64,000 bases of DNA from Massilia sp. MS-15 (GTDB lineage: Bacteria > Pseudomonadota > Gammaproteobacteria > Burkholderiales > Burkholderiaceae_D), in the NCBI RefSeq assembly GCF_020176695.1, contig NZ_JAIWIA010000013.1, positions 62,001 through 126,000 on the forward strand. Reading direction: 5' to 3'. The notes below the pieces were generated by a model, which was given only the letters and a program-made list of their open reading frames with translations, was not told where the DNA came from and did not search any database. A program made the translations under genes and the position numbers. This document shows positions 37,980 to 49,073 of the stretch, in pieces (positions within the stretch are counted from its first letter, which is position 1; each line of letters starts with the position of its first letter).

Positions 37980-38803
37980 TGGCGGCCAGCCTGCACCCCG
38001 ATCCGGCCTGGCGCGGCCGCGTCACGGCGATCCTGGTATGCCTGCTGCTGCTATGGCCGATGCTCGCGGCCAGCGAATTCAAGCCCTGGATCCTGTTCGA
38101 CCCGCAAAGCCTGGCGTCCGCCGGGATGTTCCTGTCCGACTTCCTGCATCCGGCCACCGAAGGCGAATTCCTGGCCATGGTGCTGCGCGAGACCTGGCAG
38201 ACCGTGGCCATCGCCACCGCCGGCCTGAGCCTGGCGCTGCTGGGCGCGGTGCCGGCCACGGTGCTGGTCACCGAGCGCCTGTCGGTGTCCCTGCTCGGCA
38301 CCGGCCGCATGCGCCCGGCCGCGCGCCTGGTCCGCCAGCTGCTGCGCTGGGTGCTGGTGCTGCTGCGCAGCGTGCCGGAACTGGTGTGGGCGCTGCTGTT
38401 CGTGCGTATCGCCGGCCTTGGGCCGACCGCCGGCGTGCTGGCCATCGCGCTCACCTATTGCGGCATGCTGGCCAAGGTCTACGCCGAGATCCTCGAGTCG
38501 TCCGACGCCCACGCCACCGAAGCGCTGCTGGCCAACGGCAGCGCGCGCCTGCCGGCCCTGCTGTACGGGGCCCTGCCGGAATCCAGCGCGGAACTGGTGT
38601 CCTACACCGTGTACCGCTGGGAGTGCGCGATCCGCGGCTCGGCGGTGATGGGCTTCGTCGGTGCCGGCGGCCTCGGCCAGCGCATGGATGAATCGACCAA
38701 GATGATGGCGGGCGGCGAAGTGTCGACCATGCTGATCATGTTCGTGCTGCTGGTGGCGCTGGCCGACCTGGTGTCGAAACTGCTGCGCCGGAGGCTGGGC
38801 TGA
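37979..38803 (+). CDS. ABC transporter permease 1 (PhnE/PtxC-like)
   Basis: Inner-membrane permease of 274 residues with about six helices. The coupling loop reads EALLANGSARLPALLYGALPESSAELVSYTVYRWECAIRGS, followed by GFVGAGGLGQRMDES, both typical of PhnE-type permeases. The ATG overlaps the ATPase stop by one base. It is paired with a paralogous permease that follows directly, a two-permease layout common in phosphonate-type and selenate-type importers. Confidence 0.88.
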   Translation: MAASLHPDPAWRGRVTAILVCLLLLWPMLAASEFKPWILFDPQSLASAGMFLSDFLHPATEGEFLAMVLRETWQTVAIATAGLSLALLGAVPATVLVTERLSVSLLGTGRMRPAARLVRQLLRWVLVLLRSVPELVWALLFVRIAGLGPTAGVLAIALTYCGMLAKVYAEILESSDAHATEALLANGSARLPALLYGALPESSAELVSYTVYRWECAIRGSAVMGFVGAGGLGQRMDESTKMMAGGEVSTMLIMFVLLVALADLVSKLLRRRLG

Positions 38804-39585
38804 TGGCGCCCACGCCGCCGCCGCGCGCGCCGGGCACCTGGCTGCTGCTGGCCGCCCTGCTGGCGCTGGTGGTGGCCAGTTTCGCCTCGCTGCCGCTGCA
38901 GTGGGCCGCCTTCTTCGCGCCCGAGGCCCTGGATTCGGCCGCGGAGTTCCTGCGCGGCTTCAGCCCGCCCGAGACCAGTCAGGCGTTCCTCGCCAGGACC
39001 GTGGGCGCATTATGGGAAACGCTCGCGATGTCGCTGGTCGGCACCCTGCTGGCCGCGCTCGCCGGCCTGGCGCTGGCCCTGCCCGCCGCCGGCCGGCTGG
39101 GACGCTCGCTGCGCGCCCTGGTGCGCGTGCTGCTGAACGTGCTGCGCTCGATCCCGGAACTGGTGTGGGCGGCGCTGCTGCTGGTCGCGGCCGGCCTCGG
39201 CCCCTTCGCCGGCACCCTGGCGCTGGCCGCGCACACCAGCGGCGTACTGGGGCGCCTGTTCGCCGACGCGCTGGAAAACGTCGAGCCGCTGCCGGAGAGC
39301 AGCCTGCGCGCCAACGGCGCCGCGCCCCTGGCCGCCTTCCTGTACGCTACCCTGCCCCAGGCCCTGCCGCAGATGCTGTCGTATACGCTGTACCGGTGGG
39401 AGAACAATATCCGCGCCGCCGCCGTGCTGGGGGTGGTCGGTGCCGGCGGCCTGGGCCAGATGCTGAAGTACCACCTGTCGCTGTTCCAGATGCCGAGCGC
39501 GGCCACCGTGGTGCTGGCCATGCTGCTGCTGGTGGCGGCCGTGGACGCGGCCAGCTACGCCCTGCGGCGCTCCCTCACCCGTTGA
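38803..39585 (+). CDS. ABC transporter permease 2 (PhnE/PtxC-like)
   Basis: Second PhnE-like permease, 260 residues. The coupling loop ESSLRANGAAPLAAFLYATLPQALPQMLSYTLYRWENNIRAAAVLGVVGAGGLGQ matches permease 1 closely, so the two probably form a heterodimer. The ATG overlaps the preceding stop (TGATG). The N-terminal helix begins after a short Pro-rich start. Confidence 0.88.
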   Translation: MAPTPPPRAPGTWLLLAALLALVVASFASLPLQWAAFFAPEALDSAAEFLRGFSPPETSQAFLARTVGALWETLAMSLVGTLLAALAGLALALPAAGRLGRSLRALVRVLLNVLRSIPELVWAALLLVAAGLGPFAGTLALAAHTSGVLGRLFADALENVEPLPESSLRANGAAPLAAFLYATLPQALPQMLSYTLYRWENNIRAAAVLGVVGAGGLGQMLKYHLSLFQMPSAATVVLAMLLLVAAVDAASYALRRSLTR

Positions 39586-39599
39586 CCAGAAAGGAAACC

Positions 39600-40244
39600 A
39601 TGCTCGTCCTCGACAAGCTGAGCAAGTCCTACGGCGGCCGCGACGTGCTGGCCGGCCTGTCGCACACCTTCCGCGCCGGCGAATTCGTCGCGATCATGGG
39701 CGAATCCGGGGTCGGCAAGTCGACCCTGCTGAACCTGATCGCCGGCCTGGACGCCCCGGACAGCGGCCAGGTGCTGGTGGACGGCACCCCGATGTCGGCG
39801 CTGGACGATGCCGCCGCCACCCGCCTGCGGCGTACCCGCATGGGCTTCATCTTCCAGGCCTTCCACGTCCTGCCGCACCTGAGCCTGCGCCAGAACGTGG
39901 CGCTGCCGCTGCTGCTCAACGGCGCCATCGACGGCCGTGCCGACGAGATGCTGGACGCGGTCGGCCTTGGCGGGCGCGGCGCCGATTTCCCGCGCCAGCT
40001 GTCCGGCGGCGAACTGCAGCGGGTCGCGATCGCGCGCGCCCTGGTGCACCGCCCGGCCCTGCTGCTGGCCGATGAGCCGACCGGCAACCTCGATCCTGAC
40101 ACCGCGCAAGGCATCCTCGACCTGCTGCGGCGCGAAACCCGGCAAAGCGGCGCCGGCGCCATCATGGTCACCCACTCCCACGCCGCGGCCGCCATGGCCG
40201 ACCAGGTCCTGCTGCTGACCCGTTCCGGCTTGAAATTAGCGTAA
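39600..40244 (+). CDS. LolD/MacB-type ABC ATPase
   Basis: ATPase of 214 residues with Walker A GESGVGKST, Q-loop FIFQAFHVLPHLSLRQNVALPLL, signature LSGGELQRVAIARALV, Walker B LLLADEPTGNLDPDTA and H-loop VTHSHAAAAMA. The features are of the LolD/FtsE/MacB class, not PhnC. No MacB- or LolC-type permease is present nearby. The ribosome site AAAGGAAACC is good, and it follows permease 2 by 14 bp, so it is in the transport operon. Either it is a second ATPase for this importer or it serves another membrane partner elsewhere. Confidence 0.82.
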   Translation: MLVLDKLSKSYGGRDVLAGLSHTFRAGEFVAIMGESGVGKSTLLNLIAGLDAPDSGQVLVDGTPMSALDDAAATRLRRTRMGFIFQAFHVLPHLSLRQNVALPLLLNGAIDGRADEMLDAVGLGGRGADFPRQLSGGELQRVAIARALVHRPALLLADEPTGNLDPDTAQGILDLLRRETRQSGAGAIMVTHSHAAAAMADQVLLLTRSGLKLA

Positions 40245-40422
40245 GTTCCGCGCGGAAAGACGCGCGTTACCCGCCGTTACGTTCAATTTGTGAATCGTGT
40301 GTGACGCAATCGTAGTAATATCACAACGACCCGCCACCCAGACATTCCCACAACAGGCAGGGCAAATTTCCAGAACAAGTCGATCTGTCCCGAATCCATG
40401 TATTCATATTCGGAGAAGCAAC

Positions 40423-40710
40423 ATGAGTGTAAGACAGAAAAAACAGGAAATGCTCGCCGCGATGCACCGGGCCCGCGCGCTGGAACCGTCGAGCTTCGTG
40501 CCCAACAAGCTGCTCGACACCCTGATCGAACGCATGCATCTGAAGAATGACGCCGAGCTGTGCCGCGTTCTGGAGGTGCAGCCGCCCATCATCAGCAAGA
40601 TCCGCCACCGCAAGCTCAACGTCGGCGCCACCATCCTGCTGCGCATGCACGAAAAATCGAACATCCCGATCCGCGAGCTGAAGGAGCTGACCAGCGCCTC
40701 GATCCACTAG
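40423..40710 (+). CDS. Small helix-turn-helix protein
   Basis: A 95-residue protein. The central stretch LKNDAELCRVLEVQPPIISKIRHRKLNVGATILLRMHEKSN looks like a Cro/CI-type HTH (recognition helix PPIISKIRHRK). Both ends are short and basic. GGAG lies upstream at good spacing. It is the first gene after the selenium transport operon, with 178 bp between them. Whether it controls that operon is not known. Its stop overlaps that of the convergent gene (CTAG). Confidence 0.72.
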   Translation: MSVRQKKQEMLAAMHRARALEPSSFVPNKLLDTLIERMHLKNDAELCRVLEVQPPIISKIRHRKLNVGATILLRMHEKSNIPIRELKELTSASIH

Positions 40711-41330
40711 GATGCCGGCGGCCGTCCGGTCTTGAGCTGGGGCAGTGCCGCCAGCACGGATTTCAGCGTAACGAGATCGACCTGGCCCAGCAGGGCCACG
40801 CCGATGCGCAGCAGCTCGCTCTTCTTGACCTCGATCCCGGCGCGCAGGCAGGCCTGCTTGACCTCGGCAAGTACCGCATATTCCTGCTCCGGCATGGTGA
40901 AGCTGTCGCGCACCAGGACCGGACGCGCGGCCGGGGCTGGCGCCGCCATGGCGGTGGCGCGCGCAGCGGCGTTGGCCTTGCGCGCGGCACGCTTTGGCGC
41001 CGCCACAGGCGCGGCCACAGGCGCGGCCAGCGCCAGCGCGGCGGCCCTGGCAGCCGCCTTTACCGTGGTCTTGGCTCCCACCCTGGGTGGCGCCTTGGTT
41101 GCCTTGTCTGCGCCGGTGCGGCCAGCCGCGGCCGAACCCGCCGCCGGCTTGGCGGGCTTGGCGGGTTTGGCGGGTTTGGCGGGTTTGGCGGGTTTGGCGG
41201 GTTTGGCGGGTTTGGCTGGGCTGCCCTTCTGCGCGCTGCCGGTCTTCGCGCTGCCTTTCGCACCAGTCGTTTCCCTGGCGCGCGCGGGCCCCTTGGCTGG
41301 CAGCTGGGCGGCGGCGGACTTGCTCGGCAT
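40707..41330 (-). CDS. Lys/Pro/Ala-rich H1-like protein with PAK repeats
   Basis: About 207 residues. Roughly eight tandem PAK units at about residues 36-62 and several Ala/Lys-rich stretches form a disordered basic N-terminal two thirds. The C-terminal 65 residues have a folded look (MPEQEYAVLAEVKQACLRAGIEVKKSELLRIGVALL). The basic repeats resemble histone H1-like nucleoid proteins, so DNA binding is likely but not proven. GGAG supports the ATG at 41330 rather than the one at 41342. The stop codon overlaps the convergent HTH gene stop. Confidence 0.65.
   Translation of the reverse strand: MPSKSAAAQLPAKGPARARETTGAKGSAKTGSAQKGSPAKPAKPAKPAKPAKPAKPAKPAKPAAGSAAAGRTGADKATKAPPRVGAKTTVKAAARAAALALAAPVAAPVAAPKRAARKANAAARATAMAAPAPAARPVLVRDSFTMPEQEYAVLAEVKQACLRAGIEVKKSELLRIGVALLGQVDLVTLKSVLAALPQLKTGRPPAS
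41147..41219. repeat. 9-bp tandem repeat encoding PAK units
   Basis: TTGGCGGGT-type 9-mers repeat about eight times within the H1-like gene. Repeat number could change by slippage without a frameshift, altering the length of the basic arm. Confidence 0.8.
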
Positions 41331-41423
41331 GACAGACTCCATTGTTTCATTGAACTAAACAATATAGTCGATTTCCGCAGTACCCGCCAGGCGCGCGCGG
41401 CGCGGGACGCCTCCTCGTCCGCG

Positions 41424-42541
41424 CTAGGGCGCCGGCGCCGTCTCGTCCGCATGCTCGCGCGCGATGCGGGCGAACTCCGCCTCCAGCGCGAAAAAGGCGT
41501 CCAGCACGTCCGGGTCGAAATGGGTGCCGCGTCCCTGGCGCATGATCTCGAGCGCCTGCGCATGGCTGAAGGCCGGCTTGTAGCTGCGGTGCGAAATCAG
41601 GGCGTCGTACACGTCCGCCACCGCCATCAGGCGCGCCGCCAGCGGAATGTCTTCGCCGCTCAGGTTTTCCGGATAGCCGCTGCCATCCCACTTTTCCTGG
41701 TGCGAATGGGCGATCTGGCGCGCGAACATCAGGAAGGTGTTGGTGCCGCCCAGGTGCCGCTCGGCCAGCATGATGGTGTCGCGCCCGTAGGCGGCGTGCA
41801 GCTTCATCACCTCGAATTCTTCCGGATCCAGCCGGCCCTGCTTGCGCAGGATATGGTCCGGGATGGCGGCCTTGCCGATGTCGTGCAGGGGCGCCGACTT
41901 GACCATCAGCTCGATGTTCTCGTCGCTCAGGCTGGCCGCGAAGCGCGGATGGCCGCGCAGCGCCATGGCCAGCGCCCGCAGGTAGTGCTGGGTGCGGCGC
42001 AGGTGCTTGGCCGGTTCGCCGTCGCGCCCCTCGGCCATCGCCGCCATCGCCAGGATCAGCGCCTCCTGCATCAGGAGCAGCTGCGCGGTGCGCTGCTGTA
42101 CCATCCGTTCCAGGTCCTGGTTGTGCACCTCCAGCTGGCGGCGCGCGGCGCGCAGGGTCAGGTGGGTCGCGACGCGGGCGAACAGGATCGGCGGGCTGAT
42201 CGGCTTGGCGAGATAGTCGACGGCGCCCGCGGCCAGGCCCATCGCCTCGTCCTCGACCTGGTTCTTGGCGGTCAGGAAGATCACCGGAATGTCGGCGGTG
42301 GCTGGATTGCCCTTCAGCGCGCGGCAGGTCTCGTAGCCGTCCATGCCCGGCATCATGACGTCGAGCAGGACCAGGTCGAGGTCCGGGGTGGCGGCGGCCA
42401 CCTGCAGCGCGGTGCTGCCGTTGGTGGCGACCTTGGTCTGGTACTTGTCCTTCAGCAGACGCGACAGCAACATGATGTTGTCCGGCGTGTCGTCCACGAT
42501 CAGGATGGTCGGACGCGAAGGACGGTCCTGCGGTGCTGCGC

Positions 42542-42545
<4 letters not shown>
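41424..42545 (-). CDS. Response regulator with HD-GYP domain (c-di-GMP phosphodiesterase type)
   Basis: A 373-residue regulator. The receiver domain has [19 protein letters not shown] and phospho-Asp in [20 protein letters not shown]. The HD-GYP domain follows with [14 protein letters not shown] (HD) and [35 protein letters not shown] (GYP). All metal ligands seem present, so c-di-GMP hydrolysis is likely. The ATG overlaps the stop of the hybrid kinase gene (ATGA), so kinase and regulator are translated together. Confidence 0.9.
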
Positions 42546-45614
<3,069 letters not shown>

Positions 45615-45628
<14 letters not shown>

Positions 45629-46490
45629 GCCGGCCTCCGTCCGCGGGCAGGCCCGCACCTGCACCCGCACCCGCGTGCGGCATCGGCGCCGCCGCGCGCC
45701 CTCCCAGCGCCTGCTGCTCGCGCCGGCGGTAGGACGGGCTGGTGCGCACCTGCTCGATCGCGTCCCACAGGCGCGCGGCCAGCTGCGGCTGGCGGGTGGC
45801 CAGGGCGCGCGACAGCACCAGGTAGTAATTCTTCTCGACCAGCGGCACCGGCACCACCTCGAGCTGGGCGCCGAAAGGGCCGCGCATCAGGCGCACGCTG
45901 TCGCCTCCGCCCATCGCGGCGCCGGCCAGGCGGCCGGCGGTCAGTTTCTGCGCCAGCTCGTCGGCGCGCTGGCTGCCTTCGTCCACCGCCACGCCCTGGG
46001 CGCGCAGGAAGTCGCCCACCGAGTAGCCGAGCTGGAAGCCGATGCGTCCGTCGAGGTGGCGGAAGCGCTTGCCGTCCCACTCCAGGCGGCTGCCGCGCCT
46101 GCGCACCAGCACGTAGGTATCGACATGCATGCGCTTGGACGGGTCGGCCTGGGGGTCGCGCGCGCCCGGCGACACGCCCGGGTAGGCGCCGAGCGCCATG
46201 CGTTCGCGGTTGAAGCTGACGGCGAAGGCGCCACCGACCTGGTTCGCCTTGAGCTGTTCCAGGCAGCGCTTCCAGGGCATGCTCTGGTAGTCGAAGCTGA
46301 CGCCCGTGCGGCGCGCGACCTCGGCCAGCAGCTCGAAGTTCAGGCCGCCCCCGTCCAGGCTGCGCCACGGACGCACTTCCTGGCGCTCGAAACACAGGGT
46401 GATGCGTTCGCCCGGCGCGGCCAGGGCCGGCGCACAAAGGGTAGCCAGGGTGGCCAGGGCGGCCAGGGCGGGGAACGGGAAACGGCGCAT
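45615..46490 (-). CDS. Periplasmic amino-acid-type substrate-binding protein
   Basis: A secreted protein of 291 residues related to family 3 solute-binding proteins. The signal peptide ([20 protein letters not shown]) is followed by [66 protein letters not shown], typical of this fold. The C-terminal tail is Gly/Ala-rich. It is coupled to the hybrid kinase gene by a 14-bp overlap and has no transporter genes nearby, so it is more likely a sensory partner than a nutrient importer. The ligand is unknown. Confidence 0.82.
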
Positions 46491-46609
46491 GGCAGGCAAG
46501 GAACGGGCATGTTGTTCGGACAAGGGAAGTATGCCACCAGTAGTTGCCAAACAACAGTGAAACCGGCGCCTTGGCGAGGAAACGACAGTGCGCCGGCGCC
46601 GCCAGCGGT

Positions 46610-47782
46610 TCAGGCTTCGAGTGCGGCCGGCAGTGCCTCGCTGACGCGGTTGCGCCCCCCGTCCTTGGCGTCGCGCAGCGCATCGTCGGCGCGCTGGAAC
46701 AAGGTCACGGTGCTGTCTTCCGGGCGGATCACGGTGACGCCGAAGCTGGCCGTCATGGCGATCATCGCGCGCTCGCTCTTGACCGGCGAACTGGCGATGG
46801 CGGCGCGGATACGCTCGGCCACCAGCAGGGCTTCCTCGAGCCGGGTGCGCGGCAGCAGGATCGCGAACTCGACACCCACCAGGCGCCCCAGCAGGTCGGA
46901 GTCGCGCAGCTGGCGCCGGCACAGTTCCACCACATGGCGCAGCACGGCGTCGCCGGCCGGGTGGCCGTAGGCGTCGTTGACGCGCTTGAAGCCGTCGAGA
47001 TCGAGCACCACCAGCGCGGTCGGCTGGCCCGGGCGGCGCGCCAGCGCCATCCAGGGCGCCAGGGCGGCGAAGAAGCCGCGCCGGTTCGGTACATTGGTGA
47101 GCGGATCCACCACCTCCAGGCGCGCCAGTTCGCGCCCGGCGCGTTCGCGTCCGAGCAGCAGCATGCCGAAGGCGTTGGCCAGCATCAGGAGGTAGAGCGC
47201 GGCGCTGGACAGCTGGCGCAGCAGCTCGCTCGACAGCCAGCGCCAGCCGCCCGGCAGCAGCAGCACCGACAGACCGCGCGCCGCCACCACCAGCGCCAGC
47301 ACGGCGGTAAGGACGGCCAGGAAGCGGCGCAGCAGGCTGGCCTCGGCCCAGCCGGCGCCCAGCGCCGCCGCCACATTCAGGTACAGGGCGCCCAGCAGCA
47401 GCGAGGCCGCCAGGCTGCGCAGGCCGCCCTGGTCGACCACGTAGCAGGCCAGGAACACGCCGATCGCCAGCGTCCCCGCCACCAGGGTGGGACGGCGCCA
47501 GCCGTCGCGGCCGGCTTCTTCCCAGCCGGCGCCGGCCTCGATGGCGACACCGGCGAACAGCAGCGCGAAGCCGGCCGGCAGCGCCAGCGGCTCCGGCAGG
47601 ACGCTGGCGCCACCCAGGGCCAGCAGGGTCCAGGCGCCAGCCTGCACCTGGCGCGCCAACGCCCATACGCCAAGCGCGGGCGGGCGCGCCGTGCCGTGGT
47701 CGAAGAAGGTCAGCAGCGCGCACAGGGCCAGGTTGCCCAGCGCGAGCACCAGCACCATCGTGGTGGGATCGAGGTTGCTCAT
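46610..47782 (-). CDS. Membrane protein with degenerate GGDEF domain
   Basis: A 390-residue protein. About six or more hydrophobic helices form the N-terminal membrane part (to about residue 215). A GGDEF-type domain follows: DPLTNVPNRRGFFAAL, VVLDLDGFKRVNDAYGHPAGDAVLRHV. The signature motif, normally GGDEF, reads VGVEF in LVGVEFAILLP: the first Gly and the Asp are lost. Diguanylate cyclase activity is doubtful; it may bind GTP or another effector or act as a pseudo-enzyme. It sits near three other c-di-GMP genes. Confidence 0.85.
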   Translation of the reverse strand: MSNLDPTTMVLVLALGNLALCALLTFFDHGTARPPALGVWALARQVQAGAWTLLALGGASVLPEPLALPAGFALLFAGVAIEAGAGWEEAGRDGWRRPTLVAGTLAIGVFLACYVVDQGGLRSLAASLLLGALYLNVAAALGAGWAEASLLRRFLAVLTAVLALVVAARGLSVLLLPGGWRWLSSELLRQLSSAALYLLMLANAFGMLLLGRERAGRELARLEVVDPLTNVPNRRGFFAALAPWMALARRPGQPTALVVLDLDGFKRVNDAYGHPAGDAVLRHVVELCRRQLRDSDLLGRLVGVEFAILLPRTRLEEALLVAERIRAAIASSPVKSERAMIAMTASFGVTVIRPEDSTVTLFQRADDALRDAKDGGRNRVSEALPAALEA

Positions 47783-47793
47783 CGCGGCGCCAC

Positions 47794-48069
47794 TCAGTAT
47801 TCGTGCTCGACCAGGGTGGTGCCGTCGCCGACCTTGCTGGCCCAGGCGCGCGCGAAATAGTCGCGCTCTTCGTCGGAGGGCGCCGTGTGCCAGAACACGA
47901 TCAGGGTGCCCTTGTGGTCGTGCAGCTGGACCAGCTTGTCGACGAAATCGGCGTTGCCGGCGCTGTCGGCCAGCGCCATCGCGTAGCCGTACACGCGTTG
48001 CAGGCGCTCGAGGCGGTCGGCTTCGGTCTGGGCGTTGGTGGCGGTGATGGAAGGATGGTCGAGGAACAT
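47794..48069 (-). CDS. Conserved hypothetical protein
   Basis: A 91-residue soluble protein (start MFLDHPSITATNAQTEADRLERL). It has an acidic helical N-terminal half and a segment KGTLIVFWHTAPSDEERDYFARAW. No family recognised. Co-oriented with the degenerate GGDEF gene and 11 bp upstream of it. Ribosome site weak (GGAAG). Confidence 0.65.
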   Translation of the reverse strand: MFLDHPSITATNAQTEADRLERLQRVYGYAMALADSAGNADFVDKLVQLHDHKGTLIVFWHTAPSDEERDYFARAWASKVGDGTTLVEHEY

Positions 48070-48194
48070 GGGAGGCTTCCGGTTGTTCGAATGACCAGCT
48101 TATCAGAAAGAGATGCCGTACAACAAGCGACTGCAGGGGGAGGAACAGGCCGCCCGTCATGGTTCGACGTGGCGCGGCTGTATATACTGGCGCC

Positions 48195-48965
48195 ATGCCT
48201 GCGCCACCTGAGCTCCCATCGCCCCCGCCCCCGATCGTCTCCACCCACGGCGACCGCCGCATCCTGGAATTCACCCCCGGCGACATCCAGAGCGAAATGC
48301 GGCTGTCGCGCCCGGCGTCGCTGGTGCTGGCCTATGCGCGCGCCATGATGTGCTTCACCCTGCTGGTGCCGCGCCCGCGCCACATCGTGATGGTGGGCCT
48401 GGGCGGCGGTTCGCTCGCCAAATTCTGCCACCGCCACCTGGTCCAGGCCCGGATCACGGTGCTGGAAGTGCGCGCCGACGTGATCGCGCTGCGCGGCCAG
48501 TTCGGAGTACCGCCCGACGATGCCCGCTTGCGGGTGCTGCATGCGGACGCCGCCAGCTGGCTGGCTGATGCGCCAGGCGGCGCCTGCGACGTGCTGCTGG
48601 TGGACGGCTTCGACGCCACCGGCCTGCCACCAGGCCTGTCGAGCGCCCGCTTCTACGCCGACTGCCGGCGCGCGCTGCGCCCGGGCGGGGTGCTGGTGGC
48701 GAACATGCTCGACTACGATCCCGACTATGTGACTGCGCTGCAACGCCTGCAGGCCGCCTTCGACAGCCAGGTCTGCTGGCTGCGCGGCATCGCCGGCAGC
48801 AACCAGATCCTGTTCGCCCAGCGTCCGGCCATGTGCAGCGCGGCGCCCGGCGCCGCTCTGCGCCTGCTGCGCGACGGCTGCCGCAACCGTGGGCTCGGCC
48901 TGGGCGCGCTCAACCGTTTACTGGCGCGGCTGGTGCTTGCCTGGCTGGCATGGTGGCCACGCTGA
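48195..48965 (+). CDS. Spermidine synthase-like methyltransferase-fold protein
   Basis: A 256-residue protein with a Rossmann-type SAM/decarboxy-SAM-binding domain: HIVMVGLGGGSLAKFCHRHL, ITVLEVRADVIALRGQFGV and CDVLLVDGFDATGLP. This is the spermidine-synthase superfamily layout, but the N-terminal domain is short and polyamine-specific residues were not checked. A TATACT box ends six bases before the ATG and there is no ribosome site, so a leaderless transcript is possible. The C-terminal 40 residues end in a hydrophobic tail. Function uncertain. Confidence 0.75.
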   Translation: MPAPPELPSPPPPIVSTHGDRRILEFTPGDIQSEMRLSRPASLVLAYARAMMCFTLLVPRPRHIVMVGLGGGSLAKFCHRHLVQARITVLEVRADVIALRGQFGVPPDDARLRVLHADAASWLADAPGGACDVLLVDGFDATGLPPGLSSARFYADCRRALRPGGVLVANMLDYDPDYVTALQRLQAAFDSQVCWLRGIAGSNQILFAQRPAMCSAAPGAALRLLRDGCRNRGLGLGALNRLLARLVLAWLAWWPR

Positions 48966-49073
48966 GGCTGCGCCGGCGCGACATTTCGTTTGCCGAAGCG
49001 CGACAGGTTGTGACACACTTCCAGTATTGATGCCCACTGGCAAGCCTTCCCTACGGAAATCCTGAACCCATCC

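Noticed and set aside
36188..37980. Upstream part of the 871-codon plus-strand frame that ends in permease 1
   Set aside because: The frame runs antithetically over the binding protein and ATPase genes. Only its last 274 codons, from 37979, are the real permease; the upstream part is out-of-frame shadow.
41147..41219. Short regular repeats considered as a CRISPR array
   Set aside because: The units are 9 bp without spacers and encode PAK in a coding frame, so this is a coding tandem repeat.
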